Shown here: one piece after another, positions 49,486 through 60,849 of the stretch
How positions within the stretch are numbered: the first letter of the stretch is position 1
Layout of the letters: each line of letters opens with the position of its first letter
Source of the DNA: Malurus cyaneus samueli
Taxonomy: Eukaryota; Chordata; Aves; Passeriformes; Maluridae
Assembly (NCBI GenBank): GCA_009741485.1
Contig: VKON01004058.1
Coordinates: 204,762 to 268,761, forward strand
Reading direction: 5' to 3'
Length of the DNA: 64,000 bases
The notes under the pieces: generated by a model
The model's database searches: none
The model's input: the letters and a program-made list of their open reading frames with translations, nothing else
Told to the model about the DNA's origin: nothing
Made by a program: the position numbers and the translations under genes

Positions 49486-49879
49486 GGGCTGCGCCCAGCT
49501 GGCAGCAAAGCCTGGGAGAAACCCCCCAAAATCAATTAGTACTCAAGGTGCTCCCTGCTCCTCCTTCATGCACAGCCTGGAGCTCCTGCTCACAGGGGTT
49601 GTAATTCCAGGTGTCCAGAGCATCCCAAACCTGCGCATTTAAAATTAATTGGGAATTATTAACAAACTCAGCATTGAGGCAGCTCTGGGCCAGGCCTGAG
49701 TTCGCCATCAGCCCGCTGCTCCCTTCAATTATCTTTTTTTTCCCCACATTGTTCTCTCCTAATGAGGAGACTAATGACCAAAGGATGGTTCATAAGTGGT
49801 TCCCAGACTCTCCTTGCCCAGGGCAAACACCGTCCACAATAGGATCACAAATTGTAGGGAGAAGCCCCGGCTGATCACA

Positions 49880-50100
49880 TCAGAAACGGTGCAGGGATTT
49901 ATCTCCCTGCCTTAACAATAACAGTATGTTCTTAATCGCCACTCCAAAGGGACAACTGGCGGGGGATCTGCCCGGCCTCATCATTAAAAGCTGGCAGCAT
50001 CTTTGCTAGCGCTGCCCCTTTGTTCATCTTTCATTATTCCAATGCTCGGGCCCCGTTAATTCCTCTCCATCTTATTAAATCAATAGAGATGGAGTGGGGG
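49880..50100. promoter_or_regulatory. Candidate conserved non-coding element
   Basis: GCCTTAACAATAACAGTATG and CCCCTTTGTTCATCTTTC are SOX-like sites, with ATTAAAAGCTGGC and GTTAATTCC as further cores, in unique sequence without coding potential. Inference from composition. Confidence 0.3.
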
Positions 50101-50344
50101 AAGGATGGGGCAGATCCAAGGGCTGGATCCGGCTCGGCTCTCGGCGGGGGTGCGGGCTGGGAGCGGGATCAGAGCCGGTCCGTACCCCGAGAGCCCGGGG
50201 CTGTGCTCACCCAGCTCCTGCAGCGGGGGAAACTGAGGCACAGGAGCATCGCAGCCCAAATAAATCCCAGGACGAGCTTTTAGCAGAGTTGGAAAGAGTT
50301 TTATGCGACTGCCAGTCCCACATCGCCCATCAGGGTCCCCACAT

Positions 50345-50535
50345 TCATCCCACAGCATCAGAGTTCACTCATGATTTCTTCAGCTTTAACGATAAAATTA
50401 CAGTGCAGAGAGAATCTGGTGCCAGGGTCACCCACAATTATCTCACAGCATCAGAGCTCACTCATTTAATGATTTATTCGACTTTTACGATAAAATCACA
50501 CCGTGCAGAGGGGTCTGGTGCCAGGGTGCCTTGTA
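50345..50535. repeat. Two-copy tandem duplication, about 105 bp
   Basis: CACAGCATCAGAGTTCACTC, then ACGATAAAATTACAGTGCAG and TCTGGTGCCAGGGT; repeated once as CACAGCATCAGAGCTCACTC, ACGATAAAATCACACCGTGC and TCTGGTGCCAGGGT. Confidence 0.85.
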
Positions 50536-50539
50536 CATC

Positions 50540-52640
50540 CCTCACTCATCCATGCTGGGATGTCAGTGCCACAGGACAAGGGGGTTTTGGGCCACAAACG
50601 ATTTGCAAACAGGGAGATGGTGACATTTCTATTTTTTTTTCCCCCCATCTTTTTCATTTCACCAGAAGTGGTTTAAGCGCAGGATTTTTAAACCCAGAGA
50701 TTTCGGTCTCTGCAATGCTCACTGCATACGAGGGTTGCCCTCAGTTTACCAGTTCCCCTGCAGCATTTCCAGGCCGATCACCCCATTTCATCCTTGTTTT
50801 TATGTATCCGGGAGAGTTTAGTGTAAAAATGTGATGCCTTTGCTCCTTGTGCAAGGCATCTCGGGGTAAATTAATCCCAGAAAGTCTGGAAAATACGCGA
50901 TGTTGTTGGATTTCCTCCCATTGCTCATGATGTCTTTTTTACATTCCTACTGAACCCAGGCAGAGCTGCCTCGGGAAACTTATTTGATGTTTCAATGGGG
51001 AATTAGCGGGGAGGGGGAAGCAGGGGAAATGCTCGCTGACCATTTAACGGGATTACACGAGGGGATGGAGCCTGGAACACGCACGGCCGCGTATTTTGCC
51101 TTGAACCTCCGCCAGCGGCTCCTCGTCCTTCCCGGCACCCGGGCCCTTCCTGGGCACACGCTAATCCCATTTAGCGACCCCTCAAAACGGGGGGCGATCA
51201 GCCGGGGCTCCAGCTCGGGAAAGGGGTGCAGGAGGTGCCTGGAAAGCAGCCGGAGCGCGGGGCTGGGGCTGGAGGGATCCCGCTGCTCCTCAGCCAAACT
51301 CCCCGTCCTGCCAGCAGCAAGCCGCGCCCGTCGCCATGCGCTCAGCAGGAATAATCCCGGAGGAACGAGAGCAGGGAGGGGCACCCGAGGGAGCGGAGAG
51401 CCGCAGCTCCACCTGGTTATCCTCTCTCCCATCTCTCCATCCGTATCCCATCCCATTTACTCAGCCAGCCATTTGCGCCTCTTCAGCAGCGTCCCGCATT
51501 CCTCCCAATCCTCCACCCATCCATCTGACCCATACTCAATTCCTCCGGGAAAACACCTCTCCTGATAAATCCACTCACACATCCCACACCCTACCTGTCC
51601 TGCGAGCCTCCCACTGATTTGTGGAGAGGAGATTTGCCGGGAAGGGCTCAGCGCTGCATCTTTGGCAGATAACCTTTATCCCCTTAATAAAGCTGCTTTA
51701 TTCTCACTTCCTTGTAATTATCTGTCACTGAAAGTCAGCTCGGGTTTTGCAGACAGGTGAAAAACCAAGGTCTTTCAGAGAGCCATGGATTGGGAAGAGA
51801 TTGGAGGGGTCCTTGGGGTGCGTGTGGGGTTTGGTTAAGGACACACAGCTCTTATTCTTCTTTTATTCTCACTGGTTTACGTACAGATTTCCTGAGGTAT
51901 GGAGAGGACCAAGGCTCTGCCCCAAGAGAATTTATCCAGCCCAAGACCTTCCCAAGCATCTCTCTGCCTTATTTTACACAGTGTCCAATCACAGTGCCCA
52001 CAATTGACCCCAACCCATGTGCCCCATGGCAGCTGCCCGCGGCTGGGCTGAGCTGCCCACGTTCTCCCCACGCTGGGGAGGGAGATGGCTCTGAGAGGGA
52101 GGAAACTGCACTCCAATCCCTGCCCGGGCTGCCAGGAGTTCAGCAGGGCACAAAAAGAGCGGGATGAATGCAGCTTTTCCGCAGGCGCTCAACTCCATCC
52201 CACAATCAGGGGCAGTCCTGTGGGTTTGGCCCTTCTCATCCCCACGGGAGCAGCAATCCCTGCTTTGTCCCACAAAGTCCCTTCCCCACCCTGCGAACGG
52301 GACAATGGCTGGGTGGGAGGAACACAGGGGATGGCCTTTCCTGTGGCTCAGCTGTCCCGAGGGGACAGAGCCATCCTGAACCTCTGCACCCCCCTTAGGG
52401 GTTTTCACCCTCCATGACAAAAACCTCCCTCCCAAATCCCAGGGTGCCAGAGGCGTGTGATTTAATCCATCTCATACACAAGTACACTTTTTAAGACGCG
52501 ATCAAGCCCAGCGGTTTTAATTAAATCATTCCCCGGCCGGGCATTCCCCGCAGCGGGGGCCGAGCGGGGCAGAGCCTGCGGGAGCATCCCCTGAGCGGGG
52601 CAGGGTCCCGGGAGGAGCCCGCTCCCGAGCCCCGCAGCTC
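50540..52640. other. Intergenic DNA, nothing firm recognised
   Basis: Mixed composition, no exon with splice support, no CR1 tail. A short AT-rich patch lies near 51660-51730 (GATAACCTTTATCC, AATAAAGCTGC). Confidence 0.45.
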
Positions 52641-52900
52641 CCGGAGGATTAAAGGTGTCCTGAGAACAACTTAACTCCCGCAATCAGCTCAGCCCCCGGC
52701 CGGGCCAGATTGAAACACCGCCGCGAACCCTCTTGTCTCGGGGCTGATTGTAATGAACCCCCGGCATGCGAGATTAGCGCGTTAAACCCGCGCCCGGGCA
52801 GGGCTCCCGGCAGACATGTGAAGACATTAGCACAGTTTGGGCTCTTTGAGATGTGCCGGCTAATCCCTGCAAGCGCCGGGACAAAGGGCAGCTTCCGTCA
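52640..52900. promoter_or_regulatory. Candidate regulatory element with paired bicoid-type sites
   Basis: GGAGGATTAAAGGTGTCCTG, CAATCAGCTCAG, GCGAGATTAGCGCGTTAAAC and GCCGGCTAATCCCTGC include GGATTA/TAATCC cores (OTX/GSC type) about 210 bases apart, plus GACATGTGAAGACATTAGC. Unique sequence about 1.4 kb beyond the NOTO-B coding 3' end. Confidence 0.35.
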
Positions 52901-52914
52901 CATCGTCCCCTTCT

Positions 52915-53230
52915 TTTTGCACTGTCCCCTTCTGGCATTGTCCCCTTTTCCTTGGACCATCCCCCTCTCACCATCCCCTTCTCCTTGCACTGTCCCTTCT
53001 TATATTGTCACCTTTTGCAGCATCCCTCTTTCCAGGCATCATTCACCCTCTCCATGCACCATCCCCTTCTCCTGATATTGTCCCCTCTCCTGGCATCGTC
53101 CCCTTTCCCCTGTATCATCCCCTTTCCCCTGTATCATCCCCTTTTCCCTGCATCATCCCCTTTCCCCTGCATCATCCCCTTTTCCCTGCATCATCCCCTT
53201 TTCCTGTCCCCTTCTCCCTTGTCCCCCGTT
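52915..53230. repeat. Degenerate CATCATCCCCTTTTCCCTG repeats
   Basis: About 15 loose copies of a 17-20 base pyrimidine-rich unit. Confidence 0.85.
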
Positions 53231-53914
53231 TCCTTGATTGTCCCCCCATCCTTGCCCCAGGTTTCACCAGGCCAAATAAATCCTCTAGCTGGGGCCTTTC
53301 TTCCCCCAGCTCCAAACCCAGCACAGGCACGGGGAAAATCCACTTCCAGGAGCTGGTGCTGCCCAGCTGAGCACCCAAAGTCCCCATTGCTGCTCTCCTC
53401 TGAGAGGTCCCCAGTCTGATCTTGCTTTGCACCCTTCAAGGACCTCCCCGTGGATCCCATCTTTGGCTCATCCCTCGCTCAGGGTCCATCCCCAAACTGC
53501 TGGATTTGAAACCTCCACCTCTGCCTAATCAGAGCAAGCAATGAAAATTAAACCCTGGCTAATCCTTGCCTGGCTGAGATGTCACCCGAGGGGCTCAGCT
53601 CACAGGGCTCCCTCCAGCTCTGCCCTCCAGGTGTATTTTCCCTCCTGTCCTGGCTCAGAAATGCCAGGAGAACAGGATACCAGGAATGGGGGGGATGCGT
53701 GAGCTGTGGGCAGAGCAGGGGGTTGTGGTGGACAAATCCTCTCCAAGGACCCAGGAAGGTCCTGATCTGTGAGATCTCCAAGCTCTCAGCACCTCCTGGA
53801 TGAGCTGTGGTTGGGGTGCAGTGTCCCCACTCCCCCAGGGCTTACTCCTGGTAACAAACCCTGCAGGAACGGGTGTTATTCCTGCCGAGATCAGCCCGAG
53901 AGTTGCATAAATAA

Positions 53915-53920
53915 TTTATT
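53915..53920 (-). terminator. NOTO-B poly(A) signal
   Basis: AATAAA on the minus strand, about 100 bases after the NOTO-B stop, inside an AT palindrome (AAATAAATTATTTAT). A short 3'UTR. Confidence 0.65.
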
Positions 53921-54019
53921 TCATCCCCCAAACCCCAGGGGTGCCCTGTACATCCCGTATATATTAGATATTGCCAGCTATGATACATCCTATAATACAC
54001 ACTGACAGCCCGTGGTGGC

Positions 54020-55981
54020 TCAGCAGCTCTTTGTCACAGTCTGTGCAGGGGCTGTCCCTGAGCCAGGGGAGCAGGACGTGTCCTCCTGGCTGTCCCCTGA
54101 TCCCACTGGGAAATCCTTGTCCTCCTCGTGGTGGCTCTGTGAGTCCGGGCTCCTCTGCGGGGTGGCCAAGCCCATTTTGGCCAGTCTGGCTTGTTGCTGT
54201 TCCAGGCTTTGTTTCCTCCACTTGATCCTCCGGTTCTGGAACCAGACTTTCACCTGGGAATCACAGAATCATGGAATTATTAAGTTTTTATTATTAAGTC
54301 TTTAAGTTTGACCATTAACATGGCACCACCACATTCACCACATCCAAGTCCTCAAGTGCCACATCCACATGCTTTTGAACACTCTCAAGGCTGACAATTC
54401 CATCAATTCCCTTCCACACTTCCACTTTGGGAAAGGGTAAAGCCTGGCTTTCCAACCCCGCTGCTCCATGGACCCCTGGGCTCAGGCAGTGTCCAGTCTA
54501 TCCCTGACCAGATGGAAAACTGTTCCCTGATCCCAGCAGCTGGACCTGCTGGTGATGGAGAAGTCCAGCCTTAAGAGGCACACAGCTTCCTGGCTCTTGC
54601 ACAGCCACGTTGTGCCTCAGTTTCCCCACCTGTAATCCACCACCACCCTCCCTTTTAATGCAAACTCTGCAATCACCGCCCCCGGGCTCCTGTGCCAGGC
54701 TGAGGAACACGGGAACATCCCAGGGGAACATCCCTGAGGGGCAGGGGGAGCTGGAGCTGACCTGTTCCTCGGTGAGGTGCAGGGAGGAGGCGAGCAGGCA
54801 GCGCTCCTGCCCCACCAGGTACTGCTGCCGGGCAAACTCCTGCTCCAGCCGTGCCAGCTGCTCGCTGCTGAAGATGGTCCGGACACGCTTGGCTTTGCCA
54901 GGCTTGGCTTTGAACAGGGGCAAGCAGCACCTGGAGATCAGGAAACCTGGGGGTGACAGAGAGAAGGGGGTCAGGGTGGAGAGGAGCCCTTGGAGGGATC
55001 CCTTCTACATTGGGGTCCCTCCTTGGGAGCGCCTTTCCAGCAGAGGCAGAAGGAATGTTCCCATTTGCAGGTGTCCCCTTTATAAAGGTGTCCCCTTTAA
55101 ATGAGGATCCTCATTGGCTGAGGATCTCCTTGGAGAGATGGATAAAGGTCTCTCCTCACATGGAAAAAAAAACCTTTGAGGGAAGTCCCCATCAAGAGGT
55201 GGAAGGAGCTCTCCCAAGTTTGGAGATGTCCCCTTTGAGGGCATCCCAAGAGAGATGGGCAGGATCCTCCTGGAAAAGCTCCCCTTGGAGAGGTGAAAGC
55301 AGATCCCCATTTGCAGATGTGCCCATGATAGACGTGGAGTCAGGTCCCCATTTGGAGACATTCCCACGGGAGAAGTGGTCAGGACCCTCCCTGGAAGAAG
55401 TCCCTGGAGAGGGGTCCCCTGGGACAGGCAGTGAAGAGAGGCAAGGTCCCCATGTGGAGACGTTCCCGCTGGAACAGATGGACAAGTGACCCCACGGCAG
55501 AGGTGGCCAGAGGTCCCCCGGGGAGGAGGTCCCCAGTGGGGGTGTCCCCGATAGGGGCGGGTGTGGAACCCACGGGGAGAGGGGAAGGAGGTCCCCGATT
55601 GGGGTGTCCCCGATAGGGGCGGGTGTGGGTCCCCGAGGGAGAAGGGAACCCCTGTTGGGGGCAGGCTGGGGGTCCCCCATTGCGGGGTGTCCCCGGAGCA
55701 GTGGAGGGTCCCCATTGCGGGGTGTCCCCATTGCGGGGTGTCCCCGGAGCACAGAGCGGTCCCGGGGCGGGGGTCGAGGGTCGGTACCTGTAGCCCCGAG
55801 CCGGCGCCCAGGCGGGGAGATCCCGCAAGAGGGCGCAGAGCGGCGGCGGGAGCGGCCCGGGGCCGGGGGGCACCCAGGAGCGGCGGCGGGGCGGCGGGGG
55901 GGCGAAGCGCGTTCGAGCAGACCGCGATGGTGAAGGAGCGGCCGGGAAGGGCGGGGGGGCGGGGCCGGGGCCGGGCGGCAT
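54020..55981 (-). CDS. NOTO: NOTO copy B, second Not-class homeobox gene
   Basis: Paralogue of copy A in tandem and same orientation. Exons: 55981-55788, 54946-54762, 54253-54020. Exon 2 encodes FLISRCCLPLFKAKPGKA, then homeodomain KRVRTIFSSEQLARLEQEFA, RQQYLVGQERCLLASSLH, LTEEQ. Exon 3 gives [19 protein letters not shown] (Gln50, Asn51) and a tail with HHEEDKD and SQEDTSCSPGSG, ending TVTKSC. The homeodomain is split between Gln and Val as in copy A. Exon 1 contains an eh1 repressor motif, SFTIAV then LLERASP, but one base is missing inside it, and another base must be missing in the C-run before it for the ATG frame to agree. Adding two bases gives the phase-1 end exon 2 needs. The exon 2 donor is GTCAGC. 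Likely chicken Gnot/Cnot family. Confidence 0.9.
54255..54480 (-). mobile_element. CR1 LINE fragment in NOTO-B intron 2
   Basis: ATCACAGAATCATGGAATTA at the 3' tip, then CCACATCCAAGTCCTCAAGT and CTTCCACACTTCCACTTTGG; antisense CR1, slightly rearranged. Confidence 0.75.
54990..55765. repeat. Degenerate minisatellites filling NOTO-B intron 1
   Basis: 55000-55530 is a loose repeat of GGAGAGGTGGAAGCAGATCC / CCATTTGGAGACATTCCC type. 55535-55645 has two to three copies of GGTGTCCCCGATAGGGGCGG. 55670-55750 has three copies of CCCCATTGCGGGGTGTCCCC. The frames opened by them (up to 375 codons) are not coding. Confidence 0.7.
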
Positions 55982-56012
55982 CGCGGGGCCGCGGGGCCAG
56001 CGCCGCCCGCCC

Positions 56013-56020
56013 CCTTTATA
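56013..56020 (-). promoter_or_regulatory. NOTO-B TATA box
   Basis: TATAAAGG on the minus strand, about 32 bases before the proposed ATG, within a CpG island (55790-56070). Initiation would give a very short 5'UTR. Confidence 0.65.
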
Positions 56021-56059
56021 GGGGACACCGGGGGCGGGGACCCGCGGCATCGCCCCTGC

Positions 56060-56620
56060 CCCGCCCGGACCCGCTCCGTGTCCCCTCCTTGTCCCTCTGC
56101 CCTCGCCGGGATGTCCCGTTCCACTGCTCCTTGCCTGGCCATGTCCCCTCCGTGTCCCCCAGCCCTCGGCAGGGGTGTCCCTGCAATGTCCCCCAGCTGT
56201 TGATGGCAATGTCCCCCGCATGTCCCCTTGCCCTCGATTGGGGTGTCCCCTCCGTGTCCCTCTGCCTTTAGCGGGGTGACTCCCCATGTCCCCCTGCCCT
56301 TGGCTGGGTGTGCCCGCATATCACCTTACCCTCAGCGGAATGACGCCCCCAACCCTTGCCCTATTGAATGTCCCCCACGTCCCCCGCCTTGGCGTGTCCC
56401 GCCCACCCCCCTTCCTTTGGCGGGTGCTCCGATGTCCCCAGGCCCCCCAACCCCTGCTTGCTGAGTGTCCCCGATGTCCCCGATGTCCCCCCATGTCCCC
56501 CCGCCTTTGGCTGTGGGTCGCCCCACGTCCCCCTGTCTTGCTGGGTATCCCCCCATGTCCCCTCCCCCCCCTGTTGTGGGCGATTCCCCATGTCCCCCCG
56601 GCACGACCCCACGTGTGCTC
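56060..56620. repeat. Degenerate TGTCCCC-rich repeats upstream of NOTO-B
   Basis: Loose copies of CCATGTCCCCCTGCCCTTGG, then CGGGGTG, over about 550 bases. Confidence 0.75.
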
Positions 56621-56924
56621 CTGGGCGGTGCCATTGGCCTGGAATGCCTCAGGCAGGAGGATCCGGATGCCCAGGGGACAACACAGGGCACCCAGTGTCA
56701 CCCCAAGGCCACCAGTTCCCGGGGAACGGGGGAAATTGGGGTCCCTTTTGTCACTGTGAGCTCATGTCACATCCTGAGCCCCTGCACAGCCGCATTTTGG
56801 GGGTCAATGTGCCCCGGGCCAGCGAGGGGAAGGGCCAGCCCAGCCCAGGGATGCCCTGGCGGCAGCGGCAGAGGCGGGGGGCTCTCCCCGCACCCCCCTG
56901 CTCGCCCCGCTCGCTGATGGGATT

Positions 56925-57010
56925 CAGATGGTCATTAGGGGCTGAGATTCTTAAAAATCCCGCAGCTTTTCCTAACGAGCTGGGAAAAGTCACACCTCGG
57001 CCGGCGCGGC
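56925..57010. promoter_or_regulatory. Candidate T-box site 1 kb upstream of NOTO-B
   Basis: GATGGTCATTAGGGGCTG, then GAAAAGTCACACCTCGG; TCACACCT at 56990-56997 is a T-box half-site core. Unique sequence between a repeat zone and a minisatellite. Confidence 0.35.
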
Positions 57011-57129
57011 GGGGGACGGGCCCCGGTCAAAGACTCCCCCGGGGTTGGGGGCTTTATTGGAGAATATTGGGAGGAAATGGGGCGCGGGGGAGTGGGGTCA
57101 GGGCCACATCTGCACCACAGCAGGCCCCC

Positions 57130-57520
57130 TCGTTCGGCTTTCCCGAGAGACAAACCCAGGACCTGCCGCTCTCCGAGCCGGGAATAACCCTGGGATTGCT
57201 AAAGAGCCGGGAATAACCCCGGGAACGCTCCGACCGGATAACCCGGGATTGCTAAAGAGCCGGGAATAACCCCGGGATTGCTAAAGAGCCGGGAATAATC
57301 CCAGGATCGCTCTGGGGCTGGGAGTAACTCCAGAGGTCTCCAGGAATAACCCCCCAACATCGCTCTGGAGCCGGGAATGATCCCGGGATCACTCCAGAGC
57401 CGGGAATAACCCCGGGATCGCTGCAGAGCCGGGAATAACCCCGGGATCGCTCCAGAGCCGGGAATAACCCCGGGATCGCTGCCCGGGAAGCAGAGCCGGG
57501 AATAACCCCGGGAATGATAA
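57130..57520. repeat. About 27-bp minisatellite, 12-13 copies
   Basis: Unit GAGCCGGGAATAACCCCGGG plus ATCGCTC, with variants. Confidence 0.93.
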
Positions 57521-57555
57521 CCCCGTGCTAAATAACATGGGGAGCGGATAACCCT

Positions 57556-57625
57556 AAATATTATTATTATTATTATATTATTATTATTATTTTAATTATT
57601 ATTATTATTATTATATTAAATTATA
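57556..57625. repeat. (ATT)n microsatellite
   Basis: TATTATTATTATTATTATAT followed by more ATT units, slightly imperfect. Confidence 0.92.
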
Positions 57626-57629
57626 ATTC

Positions 57630-58430
57630 CAAATAAACCTGGGTAGCTCCAGAGCGGCAATGCATCACGGTGTGCCCACCAGAAGCATTCTGCTCCCAGC
57701 TCCCCTCACTCGGGCACGACATGACATCCCACAGCCTGGCAGTGCAGGGAAGGCTTCCCGGGGGGCTGCACACCAAAAGAAACACCATAAATCCCCGCGG
57801 TGGACACCGTGCCGGGGCGGTGCCACATTCCCGGGGACACCGTCCCGCGCCCGCTGCGGTGGGGGCAAATAAAGGCCCTGGGGAGGCGGGCAGAGATGAA
57901 AGGGTGGCAGATTTGGGGTTATTGAGTCCTAATTAGGGCCTTGGGAAGATAAAAAGGCAGGAGGCTCTTGGTGGGCTCGGCTGTGTTTGGACAGGAGGTG
58001 CTTTCCCTTTTTTATTCCCTTTTTCCTCTCCTCTGACGGAGCTCAGCAAACACCCCTGGCACCCCCACACAGCTGGGTGGTCCCGGGATGGGGTGCAAAT
58101 GGCATCTGTGGGATCAGGATCCAGGGGATTTGGGTAAGTGGGGATTAATGCACGGTGGTTCTTATGGGGGTCAAGGGATGGGATCACTGATTGGAGCTGA
58201 AATAGGGCTGCTGGATGGTGCCAGGTGGTTCTCTGGCATCCATAGGGGTGGGATCCACAGGATTTGGGGCACAGTGGAGATTGAGGTACCCAGGAGCTGT
58301 TTGGTGCCCTTATTCTTGTTCAGCTTGGAAAATGTGTCATGGGGATGGTGTAGGGCGGGTGACAGTGATTTGTGGAAGGTTGGAAGGGACAAGTGACAGT
58401 ATTTGGGGGTGGGTTGGAGGGGGGGGAGGT
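57630..58430. other. Intergenic DNA, nothing firm recognised
   Basis: No exon or CR1 tail supported. A short AT-rich piece (GGGTTATTGAGTCCTAATTA) lies at about 57915. Confidence 0.45.
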
Positions 58431-58439
58431 GATGTGATT

Positions 58440-58815
58440 TGGGAGTGATTGTGTTGTCAGTGATTTGGGGAGGTGGAAGGGAGGTGACAGTGATTTGGGG
58501 AGGTGGAAGGGAGGTGACAGTGATTTGGAGAGGTGGAAGGAAGATGATGGTGATTTTGGGAGGTGGAAGGGAGGTGACAGTGATTTGGGGAGGTGGAATT
58601 GTGGTGACAGTGATTTTGGGAGGTGGAAGGGGGTGACAGTGATTTGGGGAGGTGGAAGGGAGCTATCAGTGATTTTGGGAGGTGGAATTGTGGTGACAGT
58701 GATTTGGGGAGGTGGAAGGGAGGTGACAGTGATTTGGGGAGGTGGAATTGTGGTGACAGTGATTTGGGGAGGTGGAAGGGAGGTGATGGTGTTTTGGGGA
58801 GGTGGAAGGGCACAC
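58440..58815. repeat. 29-bp minisatellite, about 13 copies
   Basis: Unit GGGAGGTGGAAGGGAGGTGA plus CAGTGATTT, with an AATTGTGG variant. Confidence 0.94.
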
Positions 58816-59189
58816 AAGGAGCAGGGAGGGCTGGAATGGGGAGGGCTGGAATGGAGCTCACTGCCCACAAACCCGGTATCTCCTTTCAGGAGGTCCAAAT
58901 CCAGGAGCAGGGTTTGGATCCAGGGGTGGCTCCTGCCCAGTTTTGGGTCACCACTGCCCGGGGCTCCAGCCCCTGTGCTAATTAATGACAAAGCTGCTCA
59001 TTAACCCTGGGCCAGGCTGTCTGGGCAGGGTGTGGATCCTCCAGGATCCCCGGACAGGCTCAGGGTGATCCCAGAGTCCAGCACCCTCGGGTTTGTGTCC
59101 ATCCCTGTCCATCTGTCCTGGCATTTGTCATCCAGTCCCAGAGCTCTGACAAGGAATCCTTTGCAGCTGGCCCTGGGGGCCATGGGCAC

Positions 59190-59520
59190 CCCCAGTTTTC
59201 AGGGAAAAGGGGTATTTTTTACCAATTCAGCCGAAATGACTGGAAAAAAAGGGAAGTGTTTGGATACCCACTGCCATCAAGTGGCTGAGGAGGATCTAGA
59301 CCTGACCCTTGTCCCTTATGGGATCATTTTATTGCAATTCCACATCCGCCCCCAAGAAAATCCTCTCTTTTTCCAGTTATTAAAGGTCTCACACCCGGAT
59401 TTGGGATGCAGAGCAAAGCTGTCCCTTAAGCATCCTAAGATATGCAGCATTTTTCCTACGGAGCCTTGACCCAGCTAGGGAGTTTCAAGCGGACTTGTAT
59501 GGGACGGTGCCCCAGTGTTG
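59190..59520 (+). other. Unexplained unique stretch with a 145-codon open frame
   Basis: Non-repetitive, about 50% GC, and open in one plus-strand frame (MTGKKGKCLDTHCHQVAEED, then LVPYGIILLQFHIRPQEN). No recognisable family. It could be an old retroelement fragment or chance. Followed by CAGGTAAGG at 59520, a donor-like sequence. Confidence 0.25.
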
Positions 59521-59919
59521 ACAGGTAAGGCAGAGAAAAAAATAGGAAAAATATATTTTTGACGCCTTGGCAGTTTTCTCCGACCTGAGAAACTCCTTGC
59601 ACAGGAACTTTGGGAAGCTGAGAGCTCCAACAGAGGAATTTCTGCAAATAATGACATCCAGCTGAATAATATGGGATAGAATATGGCCAAAATACCAAAC
59701 TGGGAATGTTCTGCACCCAGTGGGGGCTGGGAAGGGGACCCTTGGGACTGGGAAGGTCCCCCAGGTCCAGGATGGATCCCCCGAGTCTGGGATGGGCCCT
59801 CCTGGGCTGGGTTTGATCACCCCAGGAACGGGATGTGTTTCCAGGTTGGATGATCTTCATGGACTTGACACGGCAGGGATTTGTATATATTCAAGTTTTC
59901 ATAATCTGAAGGAAAAAGG

Positions 59920-60130
59920 ATATTTTTGTTTGTTTTTTTTTGTTTTTTTTTTTTCTACAAAGTCTTCCTTATTTCTGTTATGGGGCTTTTGGAGCTGATT
60001 CTTGGGATTTCCGTGCGCCTGTCCTGCCACATGGCTTGGTCCCACTCTTACCTAAAATTTAGGATGATGCTGGATTGCCAAAGGGTACATTTCAGCAAAA
60101 AAAAAAAAAAAAAATCATAAAAAAAACCCC
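59920..60130. repeat. Poly-T and poly-A tracts
   Basis: T-rich run at about 59928-59955, and an A18 run at about 60098-60115 followed by more A. Low complexity only. Confidence 0.8.
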
Positions 60131-60189
60131 TTTTGGAGCATCTGGGTCCTATTCCTAAAGGCAGAGATGCTGAGCATCGCTGATCCACA

Positions 60190-60520
60190 GGGACAGGGAG
60201 CAGCCCAGTTAGCAGGGATCCCAATTAGAGAACACCCCAATTGTTAGGGATCCCAGTTAAGGAACATCTCAATTATCAGGGATCACAGTTAGAGAATACC
60301 GCAGTTAGCAGAGGTCCCAGTTAGAGAATACCCAGGTTAGTAGGGATCCCAGTTAGAGAATACCCTAGTTAGCAGTGATCCCAGTTAGGGAATATCCCAA
60401 ATGTTAGCGGTGATCCCAGCTAAGTAACAACCCAGTTATTAGGGACTCCATTTAGAGAACACCCCAGTTAGCAGAGATCCCAGTTAGGGGACATCCCAGC
60501 TGGCACAACTCCAGTCAGCC
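60190..60520. repeat. About 31-bp minisatellite, ten copies
   Basis: Unit GGGATCCCAGTTAGAGAATA plus CCCCAGTTAGCA, moderately diverged. Confidence 0.9.
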
Positions 60521-60849
60521 ACCAGTTAAAGAGGGCCCTGTCACCAACCATCCCCATTAACAGGCTGCTGATTACTGGGAATTACTGAGAGTGCCGGGTA
60601 GGCTCAGCGCCGTTACTGAGGTGATGTCGGAGGATCATGATCGGGTCAGGCCGGGAAAGGATCTGGGAGGCGCGCGGGGGAGGTATTCCTGAGCGGAGGG
60701 TTCCTTTGGTCCCTGTGGGGTCCCTTTGGGGTCGCTCTGGATGTCCCTTTTGGGTCCGTGGGTCCCTTTGGGGGGTCCCGGCGAGCCATTCTCAGGTGGA
60801 CGCCATGGGGCGATCGCAGACCGCGCATGGGGACCGCAACTGAGACCAT

